Below the pieces are notes generated by a model that saw nothing but the letters and a program-made list of their open reading frames with translations, made no database searches and had not been told where the DNA came from. Shown one piece after another: positions 9,473 to 19,324 of a DNA stretch of 64,000 nucleotides; positions within the stretch are counted from its first letter, which is position 1; each line of letters starts with the position of its first letter. The stretch is from an uncultured Clostridia bacterium. Its GTDB lineage: Bacteria > Bacillota > Clostridia > Christensenellales > CAG-314. Both the position numbers and the translations under genes were made by a program. Where the stretch lies: contig CALVWF010000002.1 in assembly GCA_944364615.1 (NCBI GenBank), forward strand, positions 209,483 through 273,482, given 5' to 3'.

Positions 9473-9810
9473 GCGTTAAGACGTTTGCCCGATGCTGCTG
9501 CTTTTGAAATTTTGGGCAACGGCAGTGCGTCACCGCCGTTAAACACGGTTTACGCTTGTCTGCGAGCCGGTCTTCGGTTCTGAAGACTTTAACTTGCGCT
9601 GAATAAATTACGTACGTGTACTTAAAATTTACGCAAAATTTACTTTTGCGACATTGTGTTTTATGAACCTTCTTCAACAGTCTTTTACACGTTTCGATTG
9701 TCCTTGAAGAATACATATAACGGCGATTTCAAGGCGGTTTGGCGTAAATTTTCTTGTAGGCGGAACGAAAGGACATTGTTTTTGCATAGGTTTTGCTTTT
9801 TAATTTTGGT
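9473..9810. other. Intergenic region with nothing recognised
   Basis: About 340 bp lie between the CDF terminator and the thyA promoter. Short open frames exist on both strands, but none has a ribosome site or a plausible protein. I see no RNA gene or repeat. Confidence 0.5.
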
Positions 9811-9839
9811 TTGACTTAAAGCAAAATTTTTGTTAAAAT
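9811..9839 (+). promoter_or_regulatory. Promoter of thyA-folA
   Basis: TTGACT (9811-9816) and TAAAAT (9834-9839) are spaced by 17 nt and lie 20 nt before the thyA start, with the ribosome site AAAGGAG in between. Confidence 0.7.
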
Positions 9840-9859
9840 ATATCGAAAGGAGTTGGAGT

Positions 9860-10690
9860 ATGAGTAAAGCAGACGGTATATTTATTGCCAATATGACGGA
9901 TATAATAGACAACGGATTTTCTGACGAGAATCTGGACGTGCGTCCCAAATGGTCGGACGGTACGCCTGCCCACACCGTAAAGAAGTTCGGCATTGTCAAC
10001 AGATACGATCTCAGCGAAGAATTTCCTATAATTACGTTGCGTCGCACGGCATTCAAGTCGTGTATCGATGAAATACTGTGGATATGGCAGAAAAAAAGCA
10101 ACAATATACATCAACTCAACAGTCACATCTGGGACAGTTGGGCGGACGAAACGGGAAGTATAGGCAAGGCTTACGGATATCAACTTGGTGTCAAGCACAG
10201 GTACAAGGAAGGTATGTTCGACCAGGTGGACAGAGTTTTGTACGACCTTAAATACAACAAACAAAGCCGTCGTATAATGACTAACATCTACGTGCACGCC
10301 GATTTGTCGGAAATGAATCTTTATCCTTGTGCTTACAGCGTTACTTTCAACGTTACCGGGGACAAACTCAACGCTATTTTAAATCAGCGTTCCAACGACA
10401 TGGCGGTGGCAAACAACTGGAACGTAGTGCAGTACGCAGTGTTGTTACATATGTTCGCGCAGGTTTCGGGGCTTAAAGCGGGTGAGTTGGTTCACGTTAT
10501 AGCCGACGCTCACGTTTATGACCGACACATTCCCGTAGTCAAAAAACTACTTGCAAATCCCTGCTATCCCGCTCCCGAATTTGTGATGAATCCCGACGTA
10601 AAGGATTTTTATAAGTTTACGGTTGATGACTTTGCTTTAAAAGATTACAAATATACGCCGTTTACCGACAAATTGGAGGTGGCGGTGTAA
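9860..10690 (+). CDS. thyA: Thymidylate synthase (ThyA)
   Basis: ThyA methylates dUMP to dTMP with methylene-tetrahydrofolate, producing dihydrofolate. The 276-residue protein resembles the Bacillus ThyA branch: DVRPKWSDGTPAHT, HIWDSWADETGSIGKAYGYQ, catalytic Cys157 in LYPCAYSVTF, the RSNDMAVANNWNV substrate loop and HVYDRHI near the C-terminus. The residues after the cysteine (AYSVTF) differ from the canonical HxxxQF, as in that branch. I place the start at ATG 9860, 8-9 nt after AAAGGAG. It shares a base with folA (TAATG), linking dihydrofolate production to its reduction. Confidence 0.95.
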   Translation: MSKADGIFIANMTDIIDNGFSDENLDVRPKWSDGTPAHTVKKFGIVNRYDLSEEFPIITLRRTAFKSCIDEILWIWQKKSNNIHQLNSHIWDSWADETGSIGKAYGYQLGVKHRYKEGMFDQVDRVLYDLKYNKQSRRIMTNIYVHADLSEMNLYPCAYSVTFNVTGDKLNAILNQRSNDMAVANNWNVVQYAVLLHMFAQVSGLKAGELVHVIADAHVYDRHIPVVKKLLANPCYPAPEFVMNPDVKDFYKFTVDDFALKDYKYTPFTDKLEVAV

Positions 10691-11184
10691 TGAAGGCTAT
10701 CGTAGTTGCAGATAAACGCTGGGGCATAGGCAAAAACAACGATTTGCTGTTCAGATTACCCCTTGACATGAAACATTTCCGCAAAAATACTTTAGGAAAG
10801 GTAATTGTCATGGGCAAAAACACCTACAACAGTTTTCCCTCCGGCGCATTGCCTCACCGTGTAAACGTAGTGCTGGACAACTCCGACAAAGTTTACACTG
10901 ACGCCGTAAAAGTGCGTTCCGTCGACGAGATGTTGAAAGTTGTGTCGCAGTATCCTTCCGACGATGTGTTCGTTGTGGGAGGAGCGTCCGTTTACAGGCA
11001 GTTGCTGGATTATTGCGACACCGTAATCGTCACCAAGGTGGACAGCGACGGCGACGCCGAGGTGTTTTTCCCCGATCTTGACGCAAATGCCGACTGGAAA
11101 CTGACGGAAACCGACGGGGACTATACCGACAACGGATATACGCTGTCTTTTAATATTTATCGTAAAAATCAGGCAAACAGTTAG
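10690..11184 (+). CDS. folA: Dihydrofolate reductase
   Basis: This 164-residue NADPH-dependent enzyme regenerates tetrahydrofolate for ThyA. The N-terminal VADKRWGIGKNNDLLFRLPLD carries the substrate-binding acidic residue in LPLDMKHF. VIVMGKNTYNSFP and VFVVGGASVYRQLL are the NADPH-binding motifs. Translation is probably coupled to thyA through the TAATG overlap. A short self-complementary AGGCAAACA...TGTTTGCCT around the stop (11171-11194) could act as a weak terminator. Confidence 0.93.
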   Translation: MKAIVVADKRWGIGKNNDLLFRLPLDMKHFRKNTLGKVIVMGKNTYNSFPSGALPHRVNVVLDNSDKVYTDAVKVRSVDEMLKVVSQYPSDDVFVVGGASVYRQLLDYCDTVIVTKVDSDGDAEVFFPDLDANADWKLTETDGDYTDNGYTLSFNIYRKNQANS

Positions 11185-11245
11185 GTGTTTGCCTTTCGGT
11201 TTGTAGCGGAACAGGCATGACCTTTTCGCAAAAGGAGAATTTGTA

Positions 11246-12706
11246 ATGACGGAAGAAAATTTGCAGGAAACACAACAACTCAGTTCTGACAAGATGCGAA
11301 ACAAACCCGTGGGAAAGTTGCTGTTTGAAATGGCATTGCCAGCCATAATTTCAATGCTGGTACAGGCACTGTACAACATCGTGGACTCTATATTCGTTTC
11401 AAACATTACTTACAGTATTTTTTCCCCCGATTATATAGGTACTGTCAAGCAATTGGGCGACGACTCGTTTATAGCGGTAAGCGTTGTTTTCCCTATGACC
11501 ATGCTGGTAATTTCCATTGCCATAGGACTTGGAGTCGGCGTAAACGCATATATAGCGCGTAAACTGGGCGAAGGCAATGTGGAAAAAGCCAACCGTGCCG
11601 CTCAGACGGCAATAGTGATGGTGTTCGGCGTTTGGGTATTGCTGTTTATACTGGCATTTACCATTGTCGATCCGTTTGTCAGAGCCTTTGTAACTGCCGA
11701 CAACGTCACATCTGTGGATTACGTAGTGGAACAGGCAAATCTTTACCTTACCATGTACATGGCGGGAAGTTTGGGAAGTTTGTTCGAAATAGTGGGCGAA
11801 CGTATATTGCAGGCGACCGGTAACATGAAACTGCCTATGATGAGTCAGTTGACGGGTGCCGTCACCAACATAATTCTGGACGCGGTGTTCATTCTGGTTT
11901 TCAAGTGGGGCGTGTTCGGAGCGATTCTCGCAACGGTTATAGGACAATGGTTCGGCGGACTGTTTGTATTGCTGGCATTTGTGCTTAAAAAGCACGACGT
12001 GTCCATTTCCCTCAAAGGGTTCAGGTTCGAATGGGATTACTTTAAAAACATTCTCGAAGTCGGTATGCCGGCGTTCATAATGAACGCCATGGGTTCTTTT
12101 ATCACCATAATACTCAACATTATTTTAAAGGCTTATCCCAGCGGTATATTCGTTTTGTCCGCCTACTTTAAAGTGCAGTCATTTATCTTTATGCCCGTCT
12201 TCGGACTTATGCAGGGATCGATGCCCATACTGAGTTACAATTACGGTGCAAATCTTAAAGACAGATTCAAGCACACGTTCCGACTGATGATTTACGTTTC
12301 GGTGGCAGTAATGGTTGTAGGTACAATACTGTTCCAGTTGATTCCCAACTATATAATGGGAATACTGACAAGCACCGAACAGACGATTGCCGACGGCTCG
12401 TATGCTTTCAGGGTAATAAGTCTTTCATTTATCCCCGCTGCGTTTTCCATTGTAATTATCAACGTGTTGCAGGCGATAAACAAGCCTATTTCCAGTCTGC
12501 TTATGTCGCTTTGCCGTCAGTTGATAATACTGCTGCCCGCGGCGTTTATTCTCAACGGTCTGTGGGGATTGCAGGGAATATGGTTCTGCTACCCCGTAGC
12601 GGAAATACTGTCTGTATTTGCATTTATTCCCGTTGCGATAAAGGACTACCGCAAACAGTTTGCACGTAAGCAGTTGCAGTACGAAAGCGGTGAACTTGGC
12701 AAATAA
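11246..12706 (+). CDS. MATE family efflux transporter
   Basis: The 486-residue multidrug/toxin exporter of the MATE family has twelve predicted membrane segments in two pseudo-symmetric halves. The entry KPVGKLLFEMALPAIISMLVQALYNIVDSIFV and the half-two entry EVGMPAFIMNAMGSFITIIL are characteristic. Such proteins exchange Na+ or H+ for drugs or metabolites, but the substrate cannot be inferred here. The ribosome site AAAAGGAG precedes ATG 11246. The nitroreductase follows after 22 nt, probably in the same transcript. Confidence 0.9.
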   Translation: MTEENLQETQQLSSDKMRNKPVGKLLFEMALPAIISMLVQALYNIVDSIFVSNITYSIFSPDYIGTVKQLGDDSFIAVSVVFPMTMLVISIAIGLGVGVNAYIARKLGEGNVEKANRAAQTAIVMVFGVWVLLFILAFTIVDPFVRAFVTADNVTSVDYVVEQANLYLTMYMAGSLGSLFEIVGERILQATGNMKLPMMSQLTGAVTNIILDAVFILVFKWGVFGAILATVIGQWFGGLFVLLAFVLKKHDVSISLKGFRFEWDYFKNILEVGMPAFIMNAMGSFITIILNIILKAYPSGIFVLSAYFKVQSFIFMPVFGLMQGSMPILSYNYGANLKDRFKHTFRLMIYVSVAVMVVGTILFQLIPNYIMGILTSTEQTIADGSYAFRVISLSFIPAAFSIVIINVLQAINKPISSLLMSLCRQLIILLPAAFILNGLWGLQGIWFCYPVAEILSVFAFIPVAIKDYRKQFARKQLQYESGELGK

Positions 12707-12728
12707 AAATATATTTAGGGAGGTTACT

Positions 12729-13259
12729 ATGTTTGACGAATTGTTGATTCAAAGACAGAGTTGTCGTAATTTCGACGCGTCGAGAACTGTAGAGCGGGAA
12801 AAACTGGAATCCGTACTTAAAGCGGGAATAGTTGCTCCTTCCGCAAGAAATTTCCAACCGTGGAATTTTTACGTGTGTACGGGAGAAACCGCAGACAAGG
12901 TAAGAAAAGAGTGTCAGCACGGAGGCGCCAATGCCTTCCTCAACAACTGTCCCGTGCTCATTGCTGTGGGAATAAGACAGAAACCGGAAACGGCAGGCGC
13001 AAGACCTTTAAATGTAACCAAACAGGACTTTCGTCCCCTCGATGCAGGCATTGCTGTGGGACAGATGTGCCTTGAAGCGACTAATGTGGGATTGTCTACA
13101 TGTATTATAGGTTGGATGAATTGTTCTGCAATTGCCGAAATCCTTAATACGGAAGACGAAATAAAAGTTGTAATAGCGTTGGGATATGCTTCACACGACG
13201 ACGTATTGCGTCCCAAAAACAGAAGAAATTTCAATGACGTGGTAAAGTTTTTTGATTAA
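12729..13259 (+). CDS. Nitroreductase family FMN-dependent oxidoreductase
   Basis: The 176-residue protein has the nitroreductase core: RQSCRNFDASRTVE (FMN phosphate contacts), APSARNFQPWNFYV, a central DAGIAVGQMCLEATNVGLSTCIIGW helix and the C-terminal ALGYAS. These small FMN enzymes reduce nitro groups, quinones or flavins with NAD(P)H. The true substrate is unknown. ATG 12729 is chosen because GGGAGG lies 6 nt upstream. The open frame extends into the MATE gene without a ribosome site. It lies at the end of a probable operon with the exporter. Confidence 0.88.
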   Translation: MFDELLIQRQSCRNFDASRTVEREKLESVLKAGIVAPSARNFQPWNFYVCTGETADKVRKECQHGGANAFLNNCPVLIAVGIRQKPETAGARPLNVTKQDFRPLDAGIAVGQMCLEATNVGLSTCIIGWMNCSAIAEILNTEDEIKVVIALGYASHDDVLRPKNRRNFNDVVKFFD

Positions 13260-13271
13260 TTCGCTTTTAAA

Positions 13272-13305
13272 AAGAAACGGTCACTTTGTGGCCGTTTCTT
13301 TTTTT
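13272..13305 (+). terminator. Terminator after the nitroreductase gene
   Basis: A 13-bp stem (13272-13284 with 13288-13300, one G-T pair) has a tight TTT loop and a continuous T run to 13305. Confidence 0.88.
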
Positions 13306-13533
13306 ATATTTTAAATAAATGCGTTTTTTACGTTTTTAATGAAATGAACAGTGTTTAAATAAATATTCTGAATCTTAACGTCGTTGCGGGATCGCGTTAA
13401 AACAGTACGATGCAAATCGTTTCTGCAATAAGTTTGCGCTTGTTCTGCCGAGTTGTGATGTTGCCGTCGGCGGTTTTTCTTCTATACCGTACCTTAAAGG
13501 CATACAATACAATAGTATGTCCGGGGGTGCATA

Positions 13534-16062
13534 ATGTTCGATAAAAATCTCGATCTTGTTCAACGTAAGTTGAATACAGATTTTGTTAAAGGGTTGACTT
13601 CCTCAGAAGCGGAAAAAAGGCTGTGTTCCGACGGCTACAACAGGCTTCCGGAAAAGGACAAGCATGGCTTTCTGTTCAGATTTTTTGCTCAGTTCGGCGA
13701 TCTGATGGTGCTGATACTGCTTATTGCGTCTGCAGTGTCCTTTGTGGTTGGACTGGTGCACGGCGACTCTACCGATTGCATCGAGGCGGTTATAATCGTT
13801 GTAATTGTCACGGTAAACGCTTTACTCGGAGCGATTCAGGAGTTCAGGGCGGAAAAATCCATCGAGGCTTTAAACCGCGCCACTCCGCTCAGATGTACCG
13901 TCATTCGCGACGGACGTCGGCAGACCGTCAATTCCGACGAGGTGGTGGTAGGCGACGTCGTTTTGCTGGAAGCGGGGGAAATTGCCGTTGCCGACTGCCG
14001 TATCGTCAGCAGTACGCATCTGGAAGTCAACGAATCGGCTTTGACGGGCGAGTGGGAACCTGTAAGCAAGACTTTATCGACACTTGCTTCCGACACCGTT
14101 CTGGCAAGACGCAGTAATTGTCTTTACTCGTCAAGTTACGCCGTTAAAGGACGGTGCAAGGCGGTAGTAACCGCTACAGGCGGTAACACCGAAATAGGCA
14201 AAATCGCTTTAATGCTTAAAGAACAGTCCGTCAGGACGCCGTTACAAAAAAGACTTCAAAGACTGTCCAAGGCGTTGGGAATAATTTGTCTTGCGCTGTG
14301 CAGTGTAGTGTTTGTAGTTGCGTTTGTCAAGGCGTTGGCAAACAAGTCCGTCGACGTGACATATACCGAAGTGTTTTTGTCGGTGTTTATGACGTCGGTG
14401 TCGCTTGCGGTGGCTGTGATTCCCGAAGGATTGCCCGCAGTCGTTACGGTGGTGCTTGCAAGAGGGGTTCAGCGAATGGCAAAGCAAAACGCCATTGTGC
14501 GCAATCTGCATTCGGTGGAAACGCTGGGAAGTGCTTCCGTCATATGTACCGACAAAACGGGCACTCTTACCGCCAACAAGATGAAGTTACGCTATATTTT
14601 TGACGGTAAAAAACTGTATGACGGCAAGTTTTCGACAGATGCTATAGAACTGCTGCGGTTTGCGGCAATGTGCTGTAACGGAGACTCGCAGCACGCCGAG
14701 CCTACCGAGCAGGCTATTACCGAAAGCGCACGGCAAAACAACTGCAAGTTGTCATTTTCCAAACTGGAAGAACTGCCCTTCGATTCTGACAGAAAAATGA
14801 TGACGGTAAAGGTGTTGGTAGACAATGAAGTGTACATTATTACCAAGGGCAGTCCGGACAATATGTTTTCACGCGACGTAAATGTAAATTCCTCATTTTG
14901 GACAATGTACAGACGTTTGTCTTCGGAAGGTTTGCGAGTCATTGCTTTGTCGGTAAAGAAAGAAGACGCCGTCGTAGCCCGTGCGGAAGACAATTTAAAA
15001 ATAGTGGCATTGATGGGAATTACCGATCCTTTACGTCCCGAAGCGGTAAAATCCGTTTCGCAGTGTATCGAGGCGGGAATAATGCCCGTCATGATAACGG
15101 GAGACGGTGTGGAAACGGCTTATTGCATTGCACGGGAAGCGGGAATATTGCGCAACGGCAACAAGGTTCTTACAGGCAGTCAGATGGACTCGATGACGGA
15201 CGAACAACTGCAACGCGAAGTGCAAAACGTGGCGGTTTATGCCCGTGTTACCCCCGCTGATAAACTGCGTATCGTCAAGGCGTGGCAGGCTGACGGAAAG
15301 GTGGTGGCAATGACAGGCGACGGAGTCAACGACGCTCCCGCTCTGAAACGTGCGGACATCGGTTGCGCCATGGGAAGCGGTACCGAAGTGGCAAAAAACA
15401 GTGCGGATATGATACTTGCCGACGACAACTTTGCAACTATCGTCAGCGCGGTTGCCGAAGGACGAACTATATTTGACAATATTGTAAAGACAGTCAGATA
15501 TTTGCTGTCCTGCAATATAGGCGAAGTACTTTCGGTATTTGTGGCTTTGCTTGTGTGGGATGTTTCGCCGTTGGGAGCAATGCAGTTGCTGTGGGTAAAT
15601 CTCGTAACTGACGGCTTGCCCGCATTGGCTCTCGGCATGGACAGTTGCTCCGATGCCTTGAAAAAACCTCGGACGAGCAACAGTTTTTTCAGCAGACGTT
15701 CTGTAATTACCATTGCCTGTTACGGCATTGCGGTGGCTGCCGTCACGATATTTGCCTATATGTGCGGACTGGCGTACAGTCCAGTACATGCTTCCACAAT
15801 GGCGTTTGCCGTACTGGCGTTTTCTCAGTTGGTGCTTGCAGTGGTTTCTTTAAACAGAATGAGTCTTGCTGCGGGAATATGTCTTGCGGTATCGGCATTG
15901 TGCGCGGCTGCGGTTCTGTTTATACCCTTTTTGCAGACGCTGTTCGGCTGCGTTGCTCTTACGGCAGTTCAGTACGTCACGGCACTGGCGTTGTCCGTAT
16001 TGCCGTCGCTGTTGCTTATTGCGGCAAAACTGATCAAACGCTTTTATAAAAATAAAATGTGA
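13534..16062 (+). CDS. Calcium-type (SERCA-like, P2A) cation-translocating P-type ATPase
   Basis: The 842-residue membrane pump has the P2 ATPase plan: an N-terminal cation-ATPase domain (LTSSEAEKRL..GYNRLPEKDK), an actuator domain, phosphorylation site Asp340 in CDKTGTLTANK, a nucleotide-binding insert, the hinge TGDGVNDAPALKRADIG, and ion-site helices VIPEGLPAVV (TM4) and NLVTDGLPALALGMD (TM6). These favour Ca2+ export. The actuator loop reads LTGEWEPVSK. The catalytic Glu of TGE is kept, but Trp replaces the usual Ser or Ala. A G-rich site (CCGGGGGTG) precedes ATG 13534. It is monocistronic. Mn2+ transport is an alternative. Confidence 0.9.
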   Translation: MFDKNLDLVQRKLNTDFVKGLTSSEAEKRLCSDGYNRLPEKDKHGFLFRFFAQFGDLMVLILLIASAVSFVVGLVHGDSTDCIEAVIIVVIVTVNALLGAIQEFRAEKSIEALNRATPLRCTVIRDGRRQTVNSDEVVVGDVVLLEAGEIAVADCRIVSSTHLEVNESALTGEWEPVSKTLSTLASDTVLARRSNCLYSSSYAVKGRCKAVVTATGGNTEIGKIALMLKEQSVRTPLQKRLQRLSKALGIICLALCSVVFVVAFVKALANKSVDVTYTEVFLSVFMTSVSLAVAVIPEGLPAVVTVVLARGVQRMAKQNAIVRNLHSVETLGSASVICTDKTGTLTANKMKLRYIFDGKKLYDGKFSTDAIELLRFAAMCCNGDSQHAEPTEQAITESARQNNCKLSFSKLEELPFDSDRKMMTVKVLVDNEVYIITKGSPDNMFSRDVNVNSSFWTMYRRLSSEGLRVIALSVKKEDAVVARAEDNLKIVALMGITDPLRPEAVKSVSQCIEAGIMPVMITGDGVETAYCIAREAGILRNGNKVLTGSQMDSMTDEQLQREVQNVAVYARVTPADKLRIVKAWQADGKVVAMTGDGVNDAPALKRADIGCAMGSGTEVAKNSADMILADDNFATIVSAVAEGRTIFDNIVKTVRYLLSCNIGEVLSVFVALLVWDVSPLGAMQLLWVNLVTDGLPALALGMDSCSDALKKPRTSNSFFSRRSVITIACYGIAVAAVTIFAYMCGLAYSPVHASTMAFAVLAFSQLVLAVVSLNRMSLAAGICLAVSALCAAAVLFIPFLQTLFGCVALTAVQYVTALALSVLPSLLLIAAKLIKRFYKNKM

Positions 16063-16139
16063 CCTATCTTTACTTTTTTGTTGTAATTGACCGTGAAAAA
16101 TGGTAGAATGTTGTTAAGTCAACAATTTACGGAGGAAAA

Positions 16140-18587
16140 ATGTATTCTAAAGAGTATTTCGCTGTAATTGAATACGCAAGGCAATACGCAAGAGACAACA
16201 AATTCGCGCAATTGGAATCCCGTCACATACTGATGGGGTTGGTGAACGTTACCGGCAAGGCGCAGCAGTTTCTTGCAAGGTTCGGCATTGACAAACGGCT
16301 CAGTTTTGCCAGCGACGGCAGGTCTTTCGGAACGTTGGAAACGTCTCCCGAAGCAACTGCTATTTTCCGCAATGCGGAGGAACTGTGCAACATAATGCAG
16401 GAAAAGGAAGTTACTTCCGTTCACCTGCTGCTTGCCATTTTGTCGATGAACAGTTGCTATGCTTACAAGACTATAGCCTATCGTTTAAAGGAACACAATG
16501 TGTCCATCGACACATTTTTCGACTACGTAGTAGGACAGTTGCCCAATGCTTCGCGTCTGAAAGCATATTCGGAGGGAGAGCAGAATACAGGATCTCAGCA
16601 ACAAACGGGCAAGGAGTACGCCGTGACGGCCGTCAAGGTGAACAACGCCGAAAAGACGGAAGTCAGAGACATTTCCTTCGGTACCGATCTTACCGAACGT
16701 GCAAGACAGGGCAAATTCGACGCAGTGATAGGCAGAGACGGAGAGATACAGCGCATCATTCAGACGCTGGCACGCCGTTCCAAAAACAATCCCGTGCTGG
16801 TGGGTGAACCCGGGGTGGGCAAAACCGCAGTTGTCGAAGCATTGGCGCAGTGTGTGGCAAGCGGAAACGTACCTTACCCGTTGCAGGGCAAACGTATTGT
16901 CGAACTGGACATTGCGGCAATGATTGCGGGCACAAGGTACAGAGGCGATTTTGAAGAACGTCTCAAAAAGATTATCGACGAAGTAGTTGCAAGCGGCGAC
17001 GTGATACTGTTCATCGACGAAATACACAACCTTGTCGGAGCGGGCGGAACCGCGGACAGCAACATGGACGCTGCGGAAATTTTAAAGCCTATGCTTGCAC
17101 GGGGCGAATTACAGGTCATCGGCGCGACTACCGTTGAAGAATACCGCAAGTATATAGAAAAGGACAGTGCGTTGGAACGCAGATTCCAACCTATTACGGT
17201 AGGAGAGCCCACTCCCGAACAGGCAATAGAGATACTGTGGGGGGTAAAGAGCAAGTACGAACAACATCACGGCGTTGACATCAGTCGTGAAGCGGTGGAA
17301 AGTGCGGTGCGTCTTTCGGTAAGATACATCAACGACAGATTTTTACCCGACAAGGCTTTCGACCTCATAGACGAGGCGTGCAGCCGTGTAAAAATAGGAG
17401 CAATGGCTGTTCCTCAGTCGCTCAGTGACGCCGTAAATGCTCTTAACGCTTTGAAAAAGCAGAAAGATATTGCCGTTTCGCAGGGCAACATCGCGGAAAT
17501 ATCCCGCATTAACGAACAGTACGACAGACTGTATTTCCATTACGAGTTCGAAAGGGACAAGTTCAATCAGGAAAAGAGCAATGCCCGTTGCGTAATAACT
17601 TCCGACGACGTGGCGGAAGTGGTTGCACAGTGGACGGGAATTCCGGTAACGCAGATAAGTTGCAGCGAACGCGACAAACTGCTCAATCTCGAAAAGATGC
17701 TGTCCGACAGAGTTGTTGGACAGAAAGAGGCGGTGCAGGCGGTTGCGCTTGCTATACGCAGGGCGCGTTCGGGACTTAAAGATCCCAACCGTCCCATCGG
17801 CAGTTTTATTTTCGTAGGACCTACGGGCGTAGGCAAGACGGAACTGACCAAGGCTCTTGCCGAGTGTCTGTTCGAAAGCAGTAACGATATCGTCAGACTG
17901 GACATGAGCGAATATATGGAAAAACAGTCTGTGTCCAAACTTATAGGAGCGCCTCCTGGTTACGTCGGATTTGAGGAAAGCGGTATTCTTACGGAAAAAG
18001 TGCGTCGTAAGCCCTACTCGGTGGTTTTGTTCGACGAAATAGAAAAGGCTCATCCCGATGTGTTCAATCTGATGTTGCAGATACTCGACGAAGGACGTCT
18101 GACCGACTCCCACGGCAAAACCGTCGATTTCCGCAACACCGTGATAATAATGACCAGCAACACGGGAGCGGAGGAGGCGTCACGCTCCATCGGATTCGGC
18201 GGAAGAAACGCGCAGCAAAGCATCAACGCCGCGTTGCGCAGACAGTTCAAACCAGAGTTTTTAAACAGGGTAGACGAAATTGTGGTGTTCCATCCGCTCA
18301 CGCAGGAGGAAATTTGTCAGATATCACGCCTTTTGTGCGGAAATCTGGTAAGAAGACTCAAACCTACGTTGACATTGAAATTTACCGAACCTGCCGTTTA
18401 CTGGCTTGCGGAAAACGGCTACGACAGAGAATACGGAGCAAGACCGCTCAAAAGGCGTATTCAGCGCGATGTGGAAGACGCTCTTGCCACAATGCTGTTG
18501 AAGGGTGAAATAAGCAAGGGCGATTGCGTAATTGCAGACGTGCTTCAGGGCAGGCTTGTATTCAGAAAAGTTGCGGCAAATCAGTAA
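16140..18587 (+). CDS. clpC: ATP-dependent Clp protease ATP-binding subunit ClpC
   Basis: The 815-residue Hsp100 unfoldase has an N-terminal Clp-N repeat domain (about 1-150), AAA-1 with Walker A GEPGVGKTAV near residue 223, a coiled-coil middle segment (about 430-480), and AAA-2 with GPTGVGKTEL near 560 and a D2-small domain. The order N-D1-short M-D2 and the WTGIPVTQI linker identify ClpC rather than ClpB or ClpX. It feeds ClpP. Unlike many Firmicutes, it is not preceded by ctsR-mcsA-mcsB, and I see no CtsR heptad repeat upstream. GGAGG lies 6 nt before ATG 16140. The upstream TAGAAT (16104-16109) may be a -10. Confidence 0.94.
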   Translation: MYSKEYFAVIEYARQYARDNKFAQLESRHILMGLVNVTGKAQQFLARFGIDKRLSFASDGRSFGTLETSPEATAIFRNAEELCNIMQEKEVTSVHLLLAILSMNSCYAYKTIAYRLKEHNVSIDTFFDYVVGQLPNASRLKAYSEGEQNTGSQQQTGKEYAVTAVKVNNAEKTEVRDISFGTDLTERARQGKFDAVIGRDGEIQRIIQTLARRSKNNPVLVGEPGVGKTAVVEALAQCVASGNVPYPLQGKRIVELDIAAMIAGTRYRGDFEERLKKIIDEVVASGDVILFIDEIHNLVGAGGTADSNMDAAEILKPMLARGELQVIGATTVEEYRKYIEKDSALERRFQPITVGEPTPEQAIEILWGVKSKYEQHHGVDISREAVESAVRLSVRYINDRFLPDKAFDLIDEACSRVKIGAMAVPQSLSDAVNALNALKKQKDIAVSQGNIAEISRINEQYDRLYFHYEFERDKFNQEKSNARCVITSDDVAEVVAQWTGIPVTQISCSERDKLLNLEKMLSDRVVGQKEAVQAVALAIRRARSGLKDPNRPIGSFIFVGPTGVGKTELTKALAECLFESSNDIVRLDMSEYMEKQSVSKLIGAPPGYVGFEESGILTEKVRRKPYSVVLFDEIEKAHPDVFNLMLQILDEGRLTDSHGKTVDFRNTVIIMTSNTGAEEASRSIGFGGRNAQQSINAALRRQFKPEFLNRVDEIVVFHPLTQEEICQISRLLCGNLVRRLKPTLTLKFTEPAVYWLAENGYDREYGARPLKRRIQRDVEDALATMLLKGEISKGDCVIADVLQGRLVFRKVAANQ

Positions 18588-18646
18588 AATTTTCCGTTTA
18601 CCCTTAAAAAATACAACTTTTTGTCAAAACACTGAGGCATTTGGTA

Positions 18647-18675
18647 TTGAAAACAGTCAGATTTTGTGATATACT
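18647..18675 (+). promoter_or_regulatory. Promoter of hpf
   Basis: TTGAAA (18647-18652) and TATACT (18670-18675) are separated by 17 nt. The leader is about 45 nt and ends in AAGGAGG before ATG 18725. Confidence 0.7.
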
Positions 18676-18724
18676 CATTACAAGGTTGAAACCTTAACAG
18701 GCAACTACAAGGAGGACAGTATTT

Positions 18725-19258
18725 ATGAAATTGGAAGTATTAGCTAAAAATTATCACGTTTCCGAAAGACTCAATCAGATCTTGCAATCCAAGATCAAAA
18801 AGTTGGATAAGTACTTTCCCGACAGTGACACCGTTGCCAAAGTAGTTATGACTGATCTGGGCAGACAATGCAAAATGGAACTTTCCATCAACTACTACGG
18901 CACGCAACTCCGTTCGGAAGTAGTAGGAAACACAATGTATTACAACATTGACGAATGCTTGCCAAAGATAGAAAGACAGATAGTCAAGTACCGTGAAAAA
19001 CTTAACAGCAAGAAAAAAATGCCGGCATTCGACCGCAACGATTACCAGTTCGTTTCGGATGTCGAAGTGGAACCCGTTACGATCGCCAAAGTAAAGCGTT
19101 TCGAAATAGACACGCTTACTCCGATTGAAGCGGCGGAAAATCTTGAAATGGTAGGGCATGACTTCTATCTGTTCAACAATGTGGAAACAGGCAGAGTCGA
19201 AGCGGTTTATCGCAGAAAAGATGGCACGATAGGACATCTTCAACCCTATCAGAACTGA
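18725..19258 (+). CDS. hpf: Ribosome hibernation promoting factor, long form
   Basis: The 177-residue protein combines an N-terminal HPF/RaiA domain (about 1-100; LNQILQSKIKKLDKYFPDSD) with a linker and a C-terminal dimerisation domain (about 120-177; VKRFEIDTLTPIEAAENLEMVGHDFYLFNN). The long form alone drives formation of silent 100S ribosome dimers in stationary phase. Length and domain order match Bacillus YvyD-type proteins. Starts at the only ATG with a good AAGGAGG. The downstream NfeD gene has its own ribosome site 67 nt later. Confidence 0.94.
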   Translation: MKLEVLAKNYHVSERLNQILQSKIKKLDKYFPDSDTVAKVVMTDLGRQCKMELSINYYGTQLRSEVVGNTMYYNIDECLPKIERQIVKYREKLNSKKKMPAFDRNDYQFVSDVEVEPVTIAKVKRFEIDTLTPIEAAENLEMVGHDFYLFNNVETGRVEAVYRRKDGTIGHLQPYQN

Positions 19259-19324
19259 ATCGTTTAAGTTCACTGCGTGCCTGACATTCAGACGCGCAGT
19301 TATATTTTAAGGAGATTTTAACAT

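Noticed and set aside
9456..9716. 86-codon minus-strand frame before thyA
   Set aside because: It begins without a ribosome site and ends inside the CDF terminator hairpin. The composition is not protein-like.
16080..16139. CtsR or CIRCE operator upstream of clpC
   Set aside because: I looked for the CtsR heptad direct repeat and the CIRCE inverted repeat. Neither is present in recognisable form.
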